A DNA stretch of 64,000 bases from Calliopum simillimum. Its lineage: Eukaryota > Arthropoda > Insecta > Diptera > Lauxaniidae. Under the pieces are notes generated by a model. The model saw only the letters and a list, made by a program, of their open reading frames with translations, had not been told where the DNA came from and searched no databases. Shown piece after piece: positions 35,857 through 46,817 of the stretch (positions are counted from its first letter, which is position 1; each line of letters starts with the position of its first letter). The stretch lies in NCBI GenBank assembly GCA_951812925.1, contig OX638371.1:83833697-83897696 (forward strand). Direction: 5' to 3'. A program made the position numbers and the translations under genes.

Positions 35857-37791
35857 TATGTACATTAGACCGGTGCGTTTTGGACGAAAGTTTAAAATTT
35901 GTCGCGCAACCGGCAGAATTGTAAAGTTTAACTATCGACATGAAGATTGCCGCCACCCTAGCTCTGAGAGATGACGGGAAGGGGTGTCGATATATTTTTG
36001 AAGGTTGAAAAACGTGGTTTAAAAATGCATGCTCATAGGTCCGAAGTGAATCAATTCTCAGCTTCGTAGTAGGTCGAAAGCTGAAATCCAAGACATGGAT
36101 TCTTATGTATTTTTTCCCGTGAAATCGAATGGCATCATTAGTTTTCTGATAAGACATCCATTCTTGGCGTTAAGTGAACTTTTCAGCTCAAAAAAGTCTA
36201 AATTTTTCCAAATCCCCTGTTTAAGCACTCCACAATTGAACAGAAAAAATCCTAGAAAAATTTGAAATATATATTTTGTTAGGATTTTTTCTGGCAAATC
36301 CAGTGGTACCATTGTTTTTGCGCTACGGCATTATTTTCATTCATGAAAATCGAATTTTTGATTTTTATTATCAAAAAATATCACGAAATCGGGCGTTAAT
36401 ATTTAGTCAACGACGGTTCCCAACGTCAGAACGGTTTTTTTTTTTCGGTGCCCCCTAGTAAAATTTTTTTAGAATGTTTTTGGAAATTTTTTAACCCATT
36501 ATAAACAAGTTTTTGAAAAAGGGGTCAAAAAGACCCTTAAAAACGGGATATAATGGGTTAAGATGTTCACATAACTTAATGTAGAATCAAGCATGGAACA
36601 ATATTTTAGAACGTCTTAACCCATTATAAACAAATTTTTGGAAAAGGGGTCGAAAAGACCCTTAAAAACGCGTCATAATGGGTTAAGATGTTCACATAAC
36701 CAATAGCCTTATCATGTATGACGAACGAATCGTTTTACTGATTTTCAACTGCTTATATTCTCCAAGTTAAAAGATGATTTGAAGTTTATGCTTACAAACT
36801 TTATTCTTTGAAGTAAAATGAACGCTTAGGTTATAGTAAGTTCTTAATAAAAAGATTTAATAAGTTGATATTAATGAATGAAAATCAGTCACTTTATTCG
36901 TTCGTCATACATGATAAGGCTATTAATGTAGAATGAAGCATGGAACAATATTTTAGAACGTCTTAACCCATTATAACGCTGTTTTAAGGGTCTTTTCGAC
37001 CCCTATTTCAAAAATTTGTTTACAATGGGTTAAGACGTTCTAAAATATTGTTCCATGCTTGATTCTACATTAAGTTAAGTGAACATCTTAACCCATTATA
37101 TCTCGTTTTTAAGGGTCTTTTTGACCCCTTTTTCAAAAACTTGTTTATAATGGGTTAAAAAAATTTCCAAAAATATTCTAAAAAAATTTTACTAGGGGGC
37201 ACTGAAAAGAAAAAACCGTCCGGACGTTGGGAACCGTCGTTGACTAAATACTTACGCCCGATTTCGTGATATTTTTTGATAATAAAAATCAAAAATTCGT
37301 TTTTCATGAATGAAAATAATGTCGTAGCGCAAAAAAAATGGTACCACTAGATTCGTCAGGAAAAATCCTAACAAAATATACATTTCAAATTTTTCTAAGA
37401 TTTTTTCTGTTCAATTGTGGAGTGCTCAAACAGGGGATTTGGAAAAATTTCGACTTTTTTGAGCTGAAAAGTTCACTTAACGCCAAAAATGGACGTCTTA
37501 TCAGAAAACTAATGATGCCATTCGATTCTACAGAAAAAAATACATAAGAATCCATGTCTTAGATTTCAGTTTTCGACCTACTACGAAGCTGAGAATTGAT
37601 TCACTTCGGACCTATGAGCATGCATTTTTAAACCACGTTTTTCAACCTTCAAAAATATATCGACACCCCTTCCCGTCATCTCTCAGAGCTAGGGTGGCGG
37701 CAATCTTCATGTCGATAGTTAAACTTTACAATTCTGCCGGTTGCGCGACAAACTTTAAACTTTCGTCCAAAACGCACCGGTCTAATGTACA
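35857..37791. repeat. 1.9 kb foldback element with internal hairpin modules
   Basis: Ends tatgtacattagaccggtgc are inverted. Arms of about 900 bases mirror from 35857-36760 and 36872-37791. Each arm carries two copies of an about 110-base module (cttaacccattata ... ggtc..aaagacccttaaaaacg ... ataatgggttaag) that is itself a hairpin. The similar ORFs at 36103-36312 and 37338-37547 are the same arm read twice. Confidence 0.92.
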
Positions 37792-39528
37792 TATGGAAGC
37801 ATTTTTTCTGTAAAACCATGTTCTTTGGTTAAAGCCAGGAAAGGTTTGCAATTAAGGCACTTTGAAACTGTCTAACATCTCCACATATCGTTCCAAATTG
37901 TCTGTAACTGAATGTTTTCTTTCACCGAACAGGATGAATCACCGTTTTTGTAAAACTCTGGCATGCACAACGCGCGATCCGCTAGCCATAAAAAGGATCC
38001 ATAGCGACTAAATTCCCAAGAGCCAGACTACCGTTGACATACCCACCCAGCGAAACAAATATATATATAATATTGCATATACTTCTTGAACAAACTCATT
38101 AACCTTCCAAATAATAAATACACAAATGGCCAGGCTAAAAATGTTAAATTAAAAATAAAAAGAAACCATTTTTTTTAATTAACTAACCCTTACTTAGCCG
38201 AAAAGTGATATTAAAATATCGTCTAAATTTTAAATTTATTGCATTTTAATGCATTTAAAAAAGATACTTTATTCTATTTACATTAAAGCTTTTACAAAAA
38301 TATATATAAATTGAATTTTTACAACTTTAAAACCCATTAAAATTGGACTGCAATAAAAAATGAATTGTATTTTTTGTTTTTCTTTAGTTAGCAAGTTATG
38401 ATGGTAGTAGTGGTGTGGTGGTGGTATGTCATTACACAGATACAAGGAACAAATAAACACACAGATACTCGGGTACGAACTTGTACAACTTCAATCCATT
38501 ATCGCATTTAGTTGCAAGCAAGTGTCATTGCGGGTCAATGAATTATTAAATTTCCTCAATTATAAAGAAGTTCATTAAAATTGAATTTATTCTTGTGATA
38601 TCGCTCTCACTATCATAGTCAACACACATGCAGCGGTGGCGGGGAAGTATGAAGAAATGAAAGAGGGTGTTTGGTGGTATGCATTCGAATTACGAATAGT
38701 ACATGAGTTGCATGCTTTTACTTGCAGCATATTTGCCATTTTTTCATGTAAATTGTTGCAATTATTAAAGAAAAAATAATCTTTTTTTTTTCATTTGATA
38801 TAAAAAACACTGAACAAGAAAGAATTCCCTTCCGCAAAAATATATAGAAAAAATTAAAAATAATAAAAAATCAGAGTAGAAAAAGATAGTTCCCAAGAAC
38901 TTATAAATAAATATGCAAATTGTAATTTTATGCGAGCTTTGCTTATTGTTAAAATTATTGGGTTTCATTTTTATTTGTTTTAGATATTTGGTTTTTTTAT
39001 TTATTACAACAAATACCTGAGTCACTATAAATTTATAGTTAATTTGATAAAGCACAAACAAAATTGAAATTGTTTTGGAAGATTTTGCGATAAATTTATT
39101 GCAAAAGAAGTAACATGACTAATTAAACAAACAAAACAAAAAAAAATAAGAGAAAGTCAACTCAAACAGTGGGCAAACCCATTTCTCCAACCATGTTGCG
39201 ATTGAGACGTCTAAAAATTTGAATTGTTAAACAGGTGGGCGTTTCCAAGACTAAGCAAAAAAAACCTGATACTTGTTAATACCAATTTTTTGCAATTATT
39301 GAAAAGCGTTTACTTCAAAACAGAAGCAATTAGCAGACTTTGTTCCCCAAAAGTGCCGGGATCTATTTCCGATTGTTTTCTTGCCTTCTCGTTAGTTTAA
39401 TATAGCCATGTTTGACGACCTATGTAGTATCTAAATTAGCGCCACATTATCAACCATTCATATTTTTTTTAGCTAAAATACCCACAAAAACGAATTTGTA
39501 AAATTTCACCTTACTGTAAAACTCTAAA
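37792..39528. other. 5' msn intron segment, nothing recognised
   Basis: AT-rich; a gtagtagtggtgtggtggtg GT-rich stretch near 38403. No supported gene. Confidence 0.4.
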
Positions 39529-39840
39529 ACATTTTGGATAAAACTTATCCCAAGGTCAGAACAAAATCACACAAGAAAAGTTTTTTCGAAACATATTAAC
39601 CCATAATATCCTGTTTTTCTATAATAACATTTTGGATAAAACTTATCCCAAGGTCAGAACAAAATCACACAAGAAAAGTTTTTTCGAAACATATTAACCC
39701 ATAATATCCTTTTTTTGTGTGTCTGTTTGAACCATTTTTCTAAAAACTGAGTTATAATGGTTTTCTATAAAATTATTTTACTAAAAATTTCACTGTGCGT
39801 CACCGATCACAAGAAATGCTTAAAACTTAAGAATAATGCG
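39529..39840. repeat. 98-base tandem duplication inside the 'aacccattata' repeat
   Basis: The block from acattttggataaaacttat to acccataatatcct occurs at 39529 and again 98 bases later with no difference over about 84 bases, which suggests a recent local duplication. The remainder (gttataatgg, cacaagaaatgcttaaaa) matches the family at 31540 and 57280. Confidence 0.85.
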
Positions 39841-40312
39841 AAAAAAAGTGTAATAAAAATTCAATGTGATTAGCTTTCGTTGGTTTTGACGATTTTGTGG
39901 CTTTCGCGAAGATATTTTAACTTATTATTGTTTAGTGACTAGTAGTGAAATTTTATACCAAATATTTCTGTGGTACATACAGACTCAGTATTCCCCTGTT
40001 TTAGGTTTTATTTTTGTACCTTTTTAAGAAAAGGGTAAGAATTACCCATATGAGGGCCATAATGCGCTGCGATCGCAAAAAAGATTATGGTGCCTTGTAG
40101 TCCATTCATATTTAGGCAAACATGTCAAATTTCAGCGCGATACAGCCATTTGTTTTGTTTTGACAGTAATTTTGATACTTTGTTTTTCATCAATAAAGAA
40201 ATACCCAATGAATTTATTTTTATTATATTTTTTTTTTATCAATAAGTATAACTTTAGAACTATGAAAGTATTTTTTTTTTTTTTTTTTTAAATTTTTGTA
40301 CTTTTTTCTTAA

Positions 40313-40382
40313 CCCTTTCGACCCGGCTGGGACAATATATCCCAATTTACATATATATATTGTCTCAGCCGGGTCGAAAGGG
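40313..40382. repeat. 70-base piggyBac-type MITE
   Basis: TTAA at 40309-40312 and 40383-40386 flank inverted ends ccctttcgacccggctg / cagccgggtcgaaaggg. CCC termini plus a TTAA target match the piggyBac rule. Only 70 bases long, so mobilised in trans if at all. Confidence 0.85.
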
Positions 40383-40384
40383 TT

Positions 40385-41250
40385 AAGGTCTATATTAAGA
40401 TTTGCACAGTTGTTTTGTCGCGGGTACCCTACGACCTTCTCCACTTATCTCTGAAATCTTGTAATTTTTTTGCAGCATTATTATTACTTCGAAGATCCAA
40501 TTTCACTAAAGCCCAATATCTCTCAAAAGGTCGAAGCTCTGAGCAGTTAAGTGAATTCACCCTTTTTGAAACAAAACGTTCATTTTTGCTCTTGTACCAC
40601 TCTATGGTGGCTTAAGAGTAATGAGAGTAATGAGTAAATCAGGCCAGAATATAACAGTACCTTCGTGTTCACGAATAAATGGCAAAAAACGATTTCAAGA
40701 CACTCGTCAATAAAATTTTCGAATTTTTTGTGCCCGGTGTTACAAAAAAAAACTGCTTCTTAGAATGCAGGTGGATATGTCCTGGCAGACCATATAATGC
40801 TTGGGAAATTTTGTTATTTTCTTTGAAAACCTTTATAAAACTTTCGGTCTTGCCCTTAAGCCTCCAAATGCTTCATCGCTACGATCTGGTACTTTTTGAA
40901 ATCTGTAGGTCTTCAGCTTACGTTTCTTCTTTAGTCTTTGTATAGTTGATTTCGAGGTACCTGCACATACAGCAATATTTCGCATTGAAGTGTCGGAATT
41001 CTGCTCAAAGGGTTGCTTCGTTTTTTTTTTGATGTGCTTCTAAGCTTGGCTTTCTATTTGAGATAATTTTTCGTACGATAAGTAGACCCTTTCTATGATT
41101 CAAAATAACTCTTTGGACAGTGCTTTTTGATGCACAATTTTCTTTTTTTTAGCTTTAACTAAATATTTTAGATCCAGTTTTTTCAAGAAAGTGGATAAAA
41201 TCAGTTTTCGAACTTTTTATTGATTGCTAGACATCTTTTTTGTTTCAAGC
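40385..41250 (-). pseudogene. degraded Tc1-like (IS630 family) transposase
   Basis: On the minus strand, scattered over frames, I read a helix-turn-helix-like ASKSTVQRVILNHRKGL and NIAVCAGTSKSTIQRLKKK, then YRECLEIVFC and a degenerate VLLYSG stretch where the second catalytic aspartate would be expected. Near the 3' end come IEWYKSKNERFVSKRVNSLN and CSELRPFERYWALVK, the C-terminal catalytic glutamate region. Many stops and frame changes make it a relic. Terminal inverted repeats were not located. Confidence 0.75.
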
Positions 41251-41566
41251 GCTACAACCAAGTGTTATATATTTTTTTTTATCGAGATGTTATATAGAAA
41301 AACTAGCACCCATATTTCGACCTTCAAGATCATCAGGTAAATCATAATCTTAAGAAACAAAAGTATAAAATTTTTATGGAATAGTCCCTAAGTTGTAATT
41401 TTTTTGGTCCGTTTTATTTCTTTTAGCTTTCGGAAATTACAAGGCACCAGCTCTGGAGAAATGGTGCGAAATTTGCCTTTTCTATGAAACTGCTTGACGA
41501 TGACGGATGAGGTTTGGGACATATGTAATGGGTATCGGAAACGGGTGAACGAAGACAGCTAGCAGG

Positions 41567-42521
41567 TCACGGTGTTATAACGACGGATTTAAATAAAATT
41601 TCAAATTACCATTTTTTTTTTTTTTTGATTTTATATTGTTTGTAGGTTAATTTTATGAAGAACAGTTCAAATTTCAAAATAATATATGGAGCACTTTTCA
41701 AAAAATTTAAAAAATTCGATATCCCATAAAAAATAAAAAAAAATTAAGAAAAAAAAAAACAGAACAAACAAATATAAAAATAGTTACATTTAATATATTT
41801 TGCAATGGTGAATCCGAATCCGGCCTAAGAATTGCTAAATCTCATACGGTTTTTGAGATATCTAAGCTAAAACAAGGAAAAAATACCGTTTTTGAAGCTA
41901 CATAATTTGAATATAGAACATTTATATGTAAAATCCGATACAATATCTTTAATTTTTAATTTTTTTCTTTAAAACTTAATTTAAATTATGTCGATACCTT
42001 TATTTTTCTCGGAGATATCCTAACCTAAAAAGTTAAAAAAGTGCGAAAAATATGTGTTTTCATTATTTTAGTCTACGATATTTCGAAGAAACATCAAGGT
42101 ATGGACATAATTTAAATGACGTTTTAAAGAAAAAGATCAATACTGTATCGGATTCTGCGTATGAATGTTCTATATTCTAGTTATATAGCTTCAAAATGTA
42201 GCAAAAGCGGTCTTTTTTCCTCGTTTAGGCTAAGATATCTCAAAAACCGTATAAGATACAACAATTCTAAGGCCGGATTCGGATTCACCATTGCAAAATA
42301 CATTAAATGTAACTATTTTTATATTTGTTTGTTCTGTTTTTTTTTTCTTAATTTTTTGTATTTTATATGGGATATCGAATTTTTTAAATTTTTTGAAAAG
42401 TGCTTCACATATTATTTTGAAATTTGCACTGTCCTTCATAAAATTAACCTACTAACAATATAAAATCAAAAAAAATTGGTAATTTGAAATTTTATTTAAA
42501 TCCGTCGTTTGAACACCGTGA
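41567..42521. repeat. 955-base foldback element with TCACGGTGTT termini
   Basis: tcacggtgtt.taacgacgga with ttaaataaaatttcaaatta recurs inverted at 42480-42521. The arms of about 440 bases meet near 42040. Each arm has the gaatccgaatccggcc core shared with other foldbacks. ORFs at 42161-42463 and 42230-42439 are by-products. Confidence 0.9.
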
Positions 42522-45500
42522 GGTACGTAGTCAAAGTTTAAATTCAATATTATACGAAAATTTTCTAGACTTTGTTCAGGCAAAAAAAAAATCACGTAAT
42601 GTATTTCACATCACGTTTCATATTATATCATGTACAAAAAAAATTTTAAGATCTTTCAACTACACATTTATGAATATAAAATAGTAATATAAAATAAGTT
42701 TAAAAAACTTTGTATTTCTTCATACCTTAGGAGTATGTCTTTTCAACATTTATCGAGTTTTCGACATTCAAAGTTATAAATTTCATATTTACAAAATTTT
42801 TTGAAACACCCAATTATATATTTGCAAAATATAATAAAATCAATTCTGCCAACCAACGCTGATAGTAATGTTACTAATGGTGAGAAGCGATGATGAAGGC
42901 AATTTAAAAAAAAAAAAAAACAATTATCAGCATTTTGTATATGAATAGAAAGCCTTGAATTCGTCACCGAATTATGTAGGTTTTTATGAGTACAGCACAA
43001 AGTATATATATAGCCATCTGTTTACCCATATTTAAAAAAAAAATATATAACAAATATTTGAATTGAATTTAAAAGTTTGGTTTCTTTTATTTTGAATTTA
43101 ATGATTTTACTGCATTTACGAGTAAAAGACGGCGCTAAAAATTGTTTTCAATGCTGATTATTGTCATTTATTTGCTCAATGGTATTGTTGTCATTGTGGT
43201 TGTTGTGATTGGTAAATAGGTCAGTTTTAAAGTAAAAAAAAGAAAAAACTTTGTGGTGAAATGTCTGCGCATAAGCCACTTGAAGCTTGTAAGGTTTATG
43301 AAAAAAAAATTCTTTATTTGGTATCGGTGGCTTTTAAGCCTCCGTCATCGTTTTTTACCAAAAGTACCTCACATAAATGCTTTCCTTTCTTTTTCTTTCT
43401 TATCTTTTTGCTGTTATAGTTGTTGTTGTCCTAGAAATGAAAACATTAAAACTTTTTTATCAATCGTTACAAGTAAACCATGTCAATTAAGGACCTTCAT
43501 GAACTAAAAATAAAAAATTTTTTGCGCGTTGAAATCGATTTTGTTTGAAGGGATTTCTTGCAGTAAAGTGCAATCAAGACATTTATAGCAATAGATAATA
43601 AGTTATACAGAAATTCTAATATAAAAATTGTAATTCAAATCAAAATGTTGAAAAAACATGTTGACATTTTTCTCGGCTTTCAAAAAGAATTTGTTTCAAT
43701 TAAGCCGGGTGAATCTGTTTAAAAACTTGTCCTGTCAATTGATGAAAAAAAAAAAAATTACTCACCTAAATATAACCTAAAAAAACATTTTGGATACACG
43801 GAGTCGCTCCTGACGATGCCCACATTTTCGAACTTTCCTCATCGATTCTTGAAAACGAAAAAGTGCAAAGTTGGGCCAGAGCAAAGTTTTCTCAAAACCT
43901 GAGTGTTTCAAAATCTATTTTTAAGCTTACCTCTTCAGACGGCGAATGAAATTTTTTTAAATGTGTGACTAAATCCTACGATTTTTTTGTTTATTTTAAT
44001 GTGACTGTGATTTTTTTATTTTTTGAGTATGAATAAAACTAGTTTACAGTTTATAGCTCTAAATTCGAAAATCACACCAAAAAAGGTTTTCGAGACATGA
44101 ATTTTAAAATTTTTTCCAAGGTAGCTTCACATCTTAAGGCGTATCTCAAGTCAGATTCGCCTCTTAAATTTTTTTCAAATAGGTTTTTGGAGTTTCAATC
44201 GTATGAGCCAAAATACACGTAGAAATCTGATTTTTTGAGCCAAAATAAAAATCGAAAATTTCTCAATCGTTTTACAAAAATAGGAAACGTCAAGACTTCA
44301 ATAAGATCCAAAAATTAAAAACGTTTGAGAATATCCCAGAACGGTGAAAATTAATTTAAGAAAAACTTAGAGGATCCCAATACCGGAGCGATATGAAATC
44401 ATCGACAAATATTATTGTTAAAAAGCATTTTTTTTAAACTTTGACGCAACCTTCCTTGGCATCGCAATCATAACTTTTTCCAGTGGAAATACTATTCGAG
44501 CGGTTTCTGGAGTCTGTATAATCCACCCATAATTTGTTCGTTTCCCAAACTTACACCTGGAAAACAATATGATTATATACACCAAGATTTGGTAATAATT
44601 AACAAATGCTATTGATATAGGCGAATCGAATATTTGATATTATTTAATGAACGGCATATTTGAGCAATAGTATTGGTCCAACCGTATATTCGTTAATAAT
44701 TACCAAATATATGTTTGAATCTGAAGAGCTTTATTATTATTAATCTTTTTATTAATTAGGTACTAAAATGGCAAAATTTGCTAAGATCACGGCAACATCA
44801 TAAAATAAAATATTTGTTATAAATAAAAAAAAACTCTTCTCTGAAATTTGAATGCACTCGTCAAGTTAGCAAAAAAATAAAAAATTTTGTCTGTGTGGAG
44901 ATTAAACTCATTCGTCATTTACCAGTTACATTTGTAACCTTGGAATCCATGTATAGCGAATTGGAACTATGCGGCGCGTATTGAATTCTTTAAACCTCTA
45001 GACGCAATGACCGAATATAAATTACTGAATCTTACAGCTTAGCAATCAGAATGATATTATATGAAAAGATATTCTATATATATGAATTGAAATCTAGAAA
45101 AGGTCTTTCGAATCATAAAGTCAATCAAATTAAATCTAATAAAATAAAATAATTAATTTTAAAAAAACTTTCTTAATTATTTAGAATAAGTTATTTTGAA
45201 AATAATGTCAGTATACTTTTGAAGTTTTTCAATACTTGTTGAACTTTTTGTTTAAAATTAATGTAGATAGAGTTAGCTGAATGTATAAGACGTTTGACTC
45301 ATAACCTGGGGGAGTATATTCGTGTCCCAGACAAGAAATTTTTTTTTAATTATTATTTGTTTTAGTATCCACGGAGAGTGCATTCGAATTCCAGTCAAGG
45401 TTTTTTTTTTAAGTTATAGCAAATATTTGACCGGCACATTCACATTCCATCAAACAGATATCATTTTTGGCCCAATCAACAATATATCAAGGTCTCATAA

Positions 45501-45548
45501 AAGGCACATTAATATTTACCAAAATTTGTTAATTACGTAGGCTGCTAG
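42522..45548. other. 5' msn intron segment; possible small inverted repeat near 44590-44705
   Basis: About 3 kb AT-rich. atttggtaataattaac at 44589 and gttaataattaccaaat near 44690 form a weak inverted repeat. A tRNA-like stretch (tttgactcataacctggggg) lies near 45290. Nothing else is supported. Confidence 0.4.
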
Positions 45549-46817
45549 ATATATTTCTGGCCTAGGCAACACTAAGTGTTGCTAGGTGCAATCTGACATT
45601 GCCATTGGAAAGTTTGACATTTTTTAGCATAAACGTACTCAGAACGTTTTAACGTACGACCATCATTTGTGTTGTTTACAGTGACTTGAAAAAATCAATT
45701 TGGCAAAAAAATGGAATTAACTCGTAAACATTTTCGTGCGATCATTTTTTACAACTTTCGACGTGGATTATCACGACAAAAGTACATCAATGAACTTAAA
45801 TCTTTGTATGACGATAAAGCACTATCCTATAGCACTGTGAAAAACTGGTTTAATGAATTCAATCGTGGCCGACGCTCGCTCAAAGACGAATTCCGTGAAG
45901 GTCGTCCAAAAACGGCCGTTGTGCCTGAGAACATTGATGCCGTGCGTGAACTGATAATGCAAGATCATCATGTGACACACCGTTAGATAGAAGCATCTTT
46001 GGGCATTAGTTCCACTCCAATACATTTGATATTGCATGAACACCTGGCCGAAAAAATGGTTTTTTCTCGTTGGATCCCGCACAATTTGACAATCGCTCAA
46101 AAAAAGGCTCGTGTCGATTGGTGCAAAGAAATGTTGAAAAAATACGATCGCGGTGCTTCAAAAGACGTTTATAAGATCGTCACAGGTGACGAATCATGGA
46201 TCTATGCATATGAGTCCGAAACAAAACAGCAATCGACCATGTGGGTCTTCGAAGACGAGCCAAAGCCAACGAAAGTTGTTCGTGGAAGAAGCACTACGAA
46301 GCAAATGGTCGCCTGTTTCTTCGGCAAAACTGGTCATGTGGCGACTGTTCCGCTTGAACAACGTAGGACGGTCAATTCTGAGTGGTACACCACAATTTGT
46401 TTGCCTGAAATCTTCGGAGAAATTCGAAAAACGAACAAGAGATGACGAATCATTATTGTTCACCATGACAATGCGAGCTCTCACACATCGGCTCAAACCA
46501 GCGCCTTTTTGACCGGTCAAAACGTCGAATTGATGGGTCATCCGCCGTACAGCCCTGATTTGGCACCCAATGACTTCTTTTTATTCCCGCACATAAAGAA
46601 AAAAATGCGTGGTCAACGATTTTCGTCGCCAGAAGATGCTGCTGAAGCGTTCAAAAACCATGTTTTGGAAGTGTCTCAATCGGAGTGGGAAAAGTGCTTT
46701 GAAAATTGGTTTGAGCACATGCAAGTGTATAAATCATGCTGGAGAATACTTTGAAACACAATAAAACCATTTTTGACGATAAATATTCGCATTTTCATTA
46801 TTAGGCCAGAAATATAT
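45549..46817 (+). mobile_element. mariner element (Tc1/mariner superfamily)
   Basis: Inverted ends atatatttctggccta at 45549-45564 and 46802-46817, with a TA on each side inside the repeat, bound a 1.27 kb element of normal mariner length. It contains the transposase pseudogene at 45711-46764. The 5' leader (gtttgacattttttagca, gtttacagtgac) is shared with the MITE at 18707-19133. Confidence 0.92.
45711..46764 (+). pseudogene. mariner transposase, inactivated by two stops and a late frameshift
   Basis: The reading frame runs from ATG (MELTRKHFRAIIFYNF) through the helix-turn-helix region (SYSTVKNWFNEFNRGRRSLK) and the linker WIPHNLTIAQKKARVDW to the catalytic motifs VTGDESWIYAYE, VHHDNASSHTS and YSPDLAPNDFFLF. 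The last two aspartates are separated by 34 residues, the mariner DD34D signature. Breaks: TAG at 45984-45986, TGA at 46443-46445, and a small deletion near 46725 that shifts the last codons. Otherwise it is well preserved, so the insertion is fairly young. It acts, when intact, by cut-and-paste at TA. Confidence 0.95.

Noticed and set aside
36103..37547. Two very similar 69-codon ORFs on opposite strands
   Set aside because: They are the two arms of one foldback element, not a duplicated gene.
42161..42463. 100-codon ORF rich in Phe/Tyr
   Set aside because: Lies in a foldback arm, AT-driven composition, no recognisable domain.
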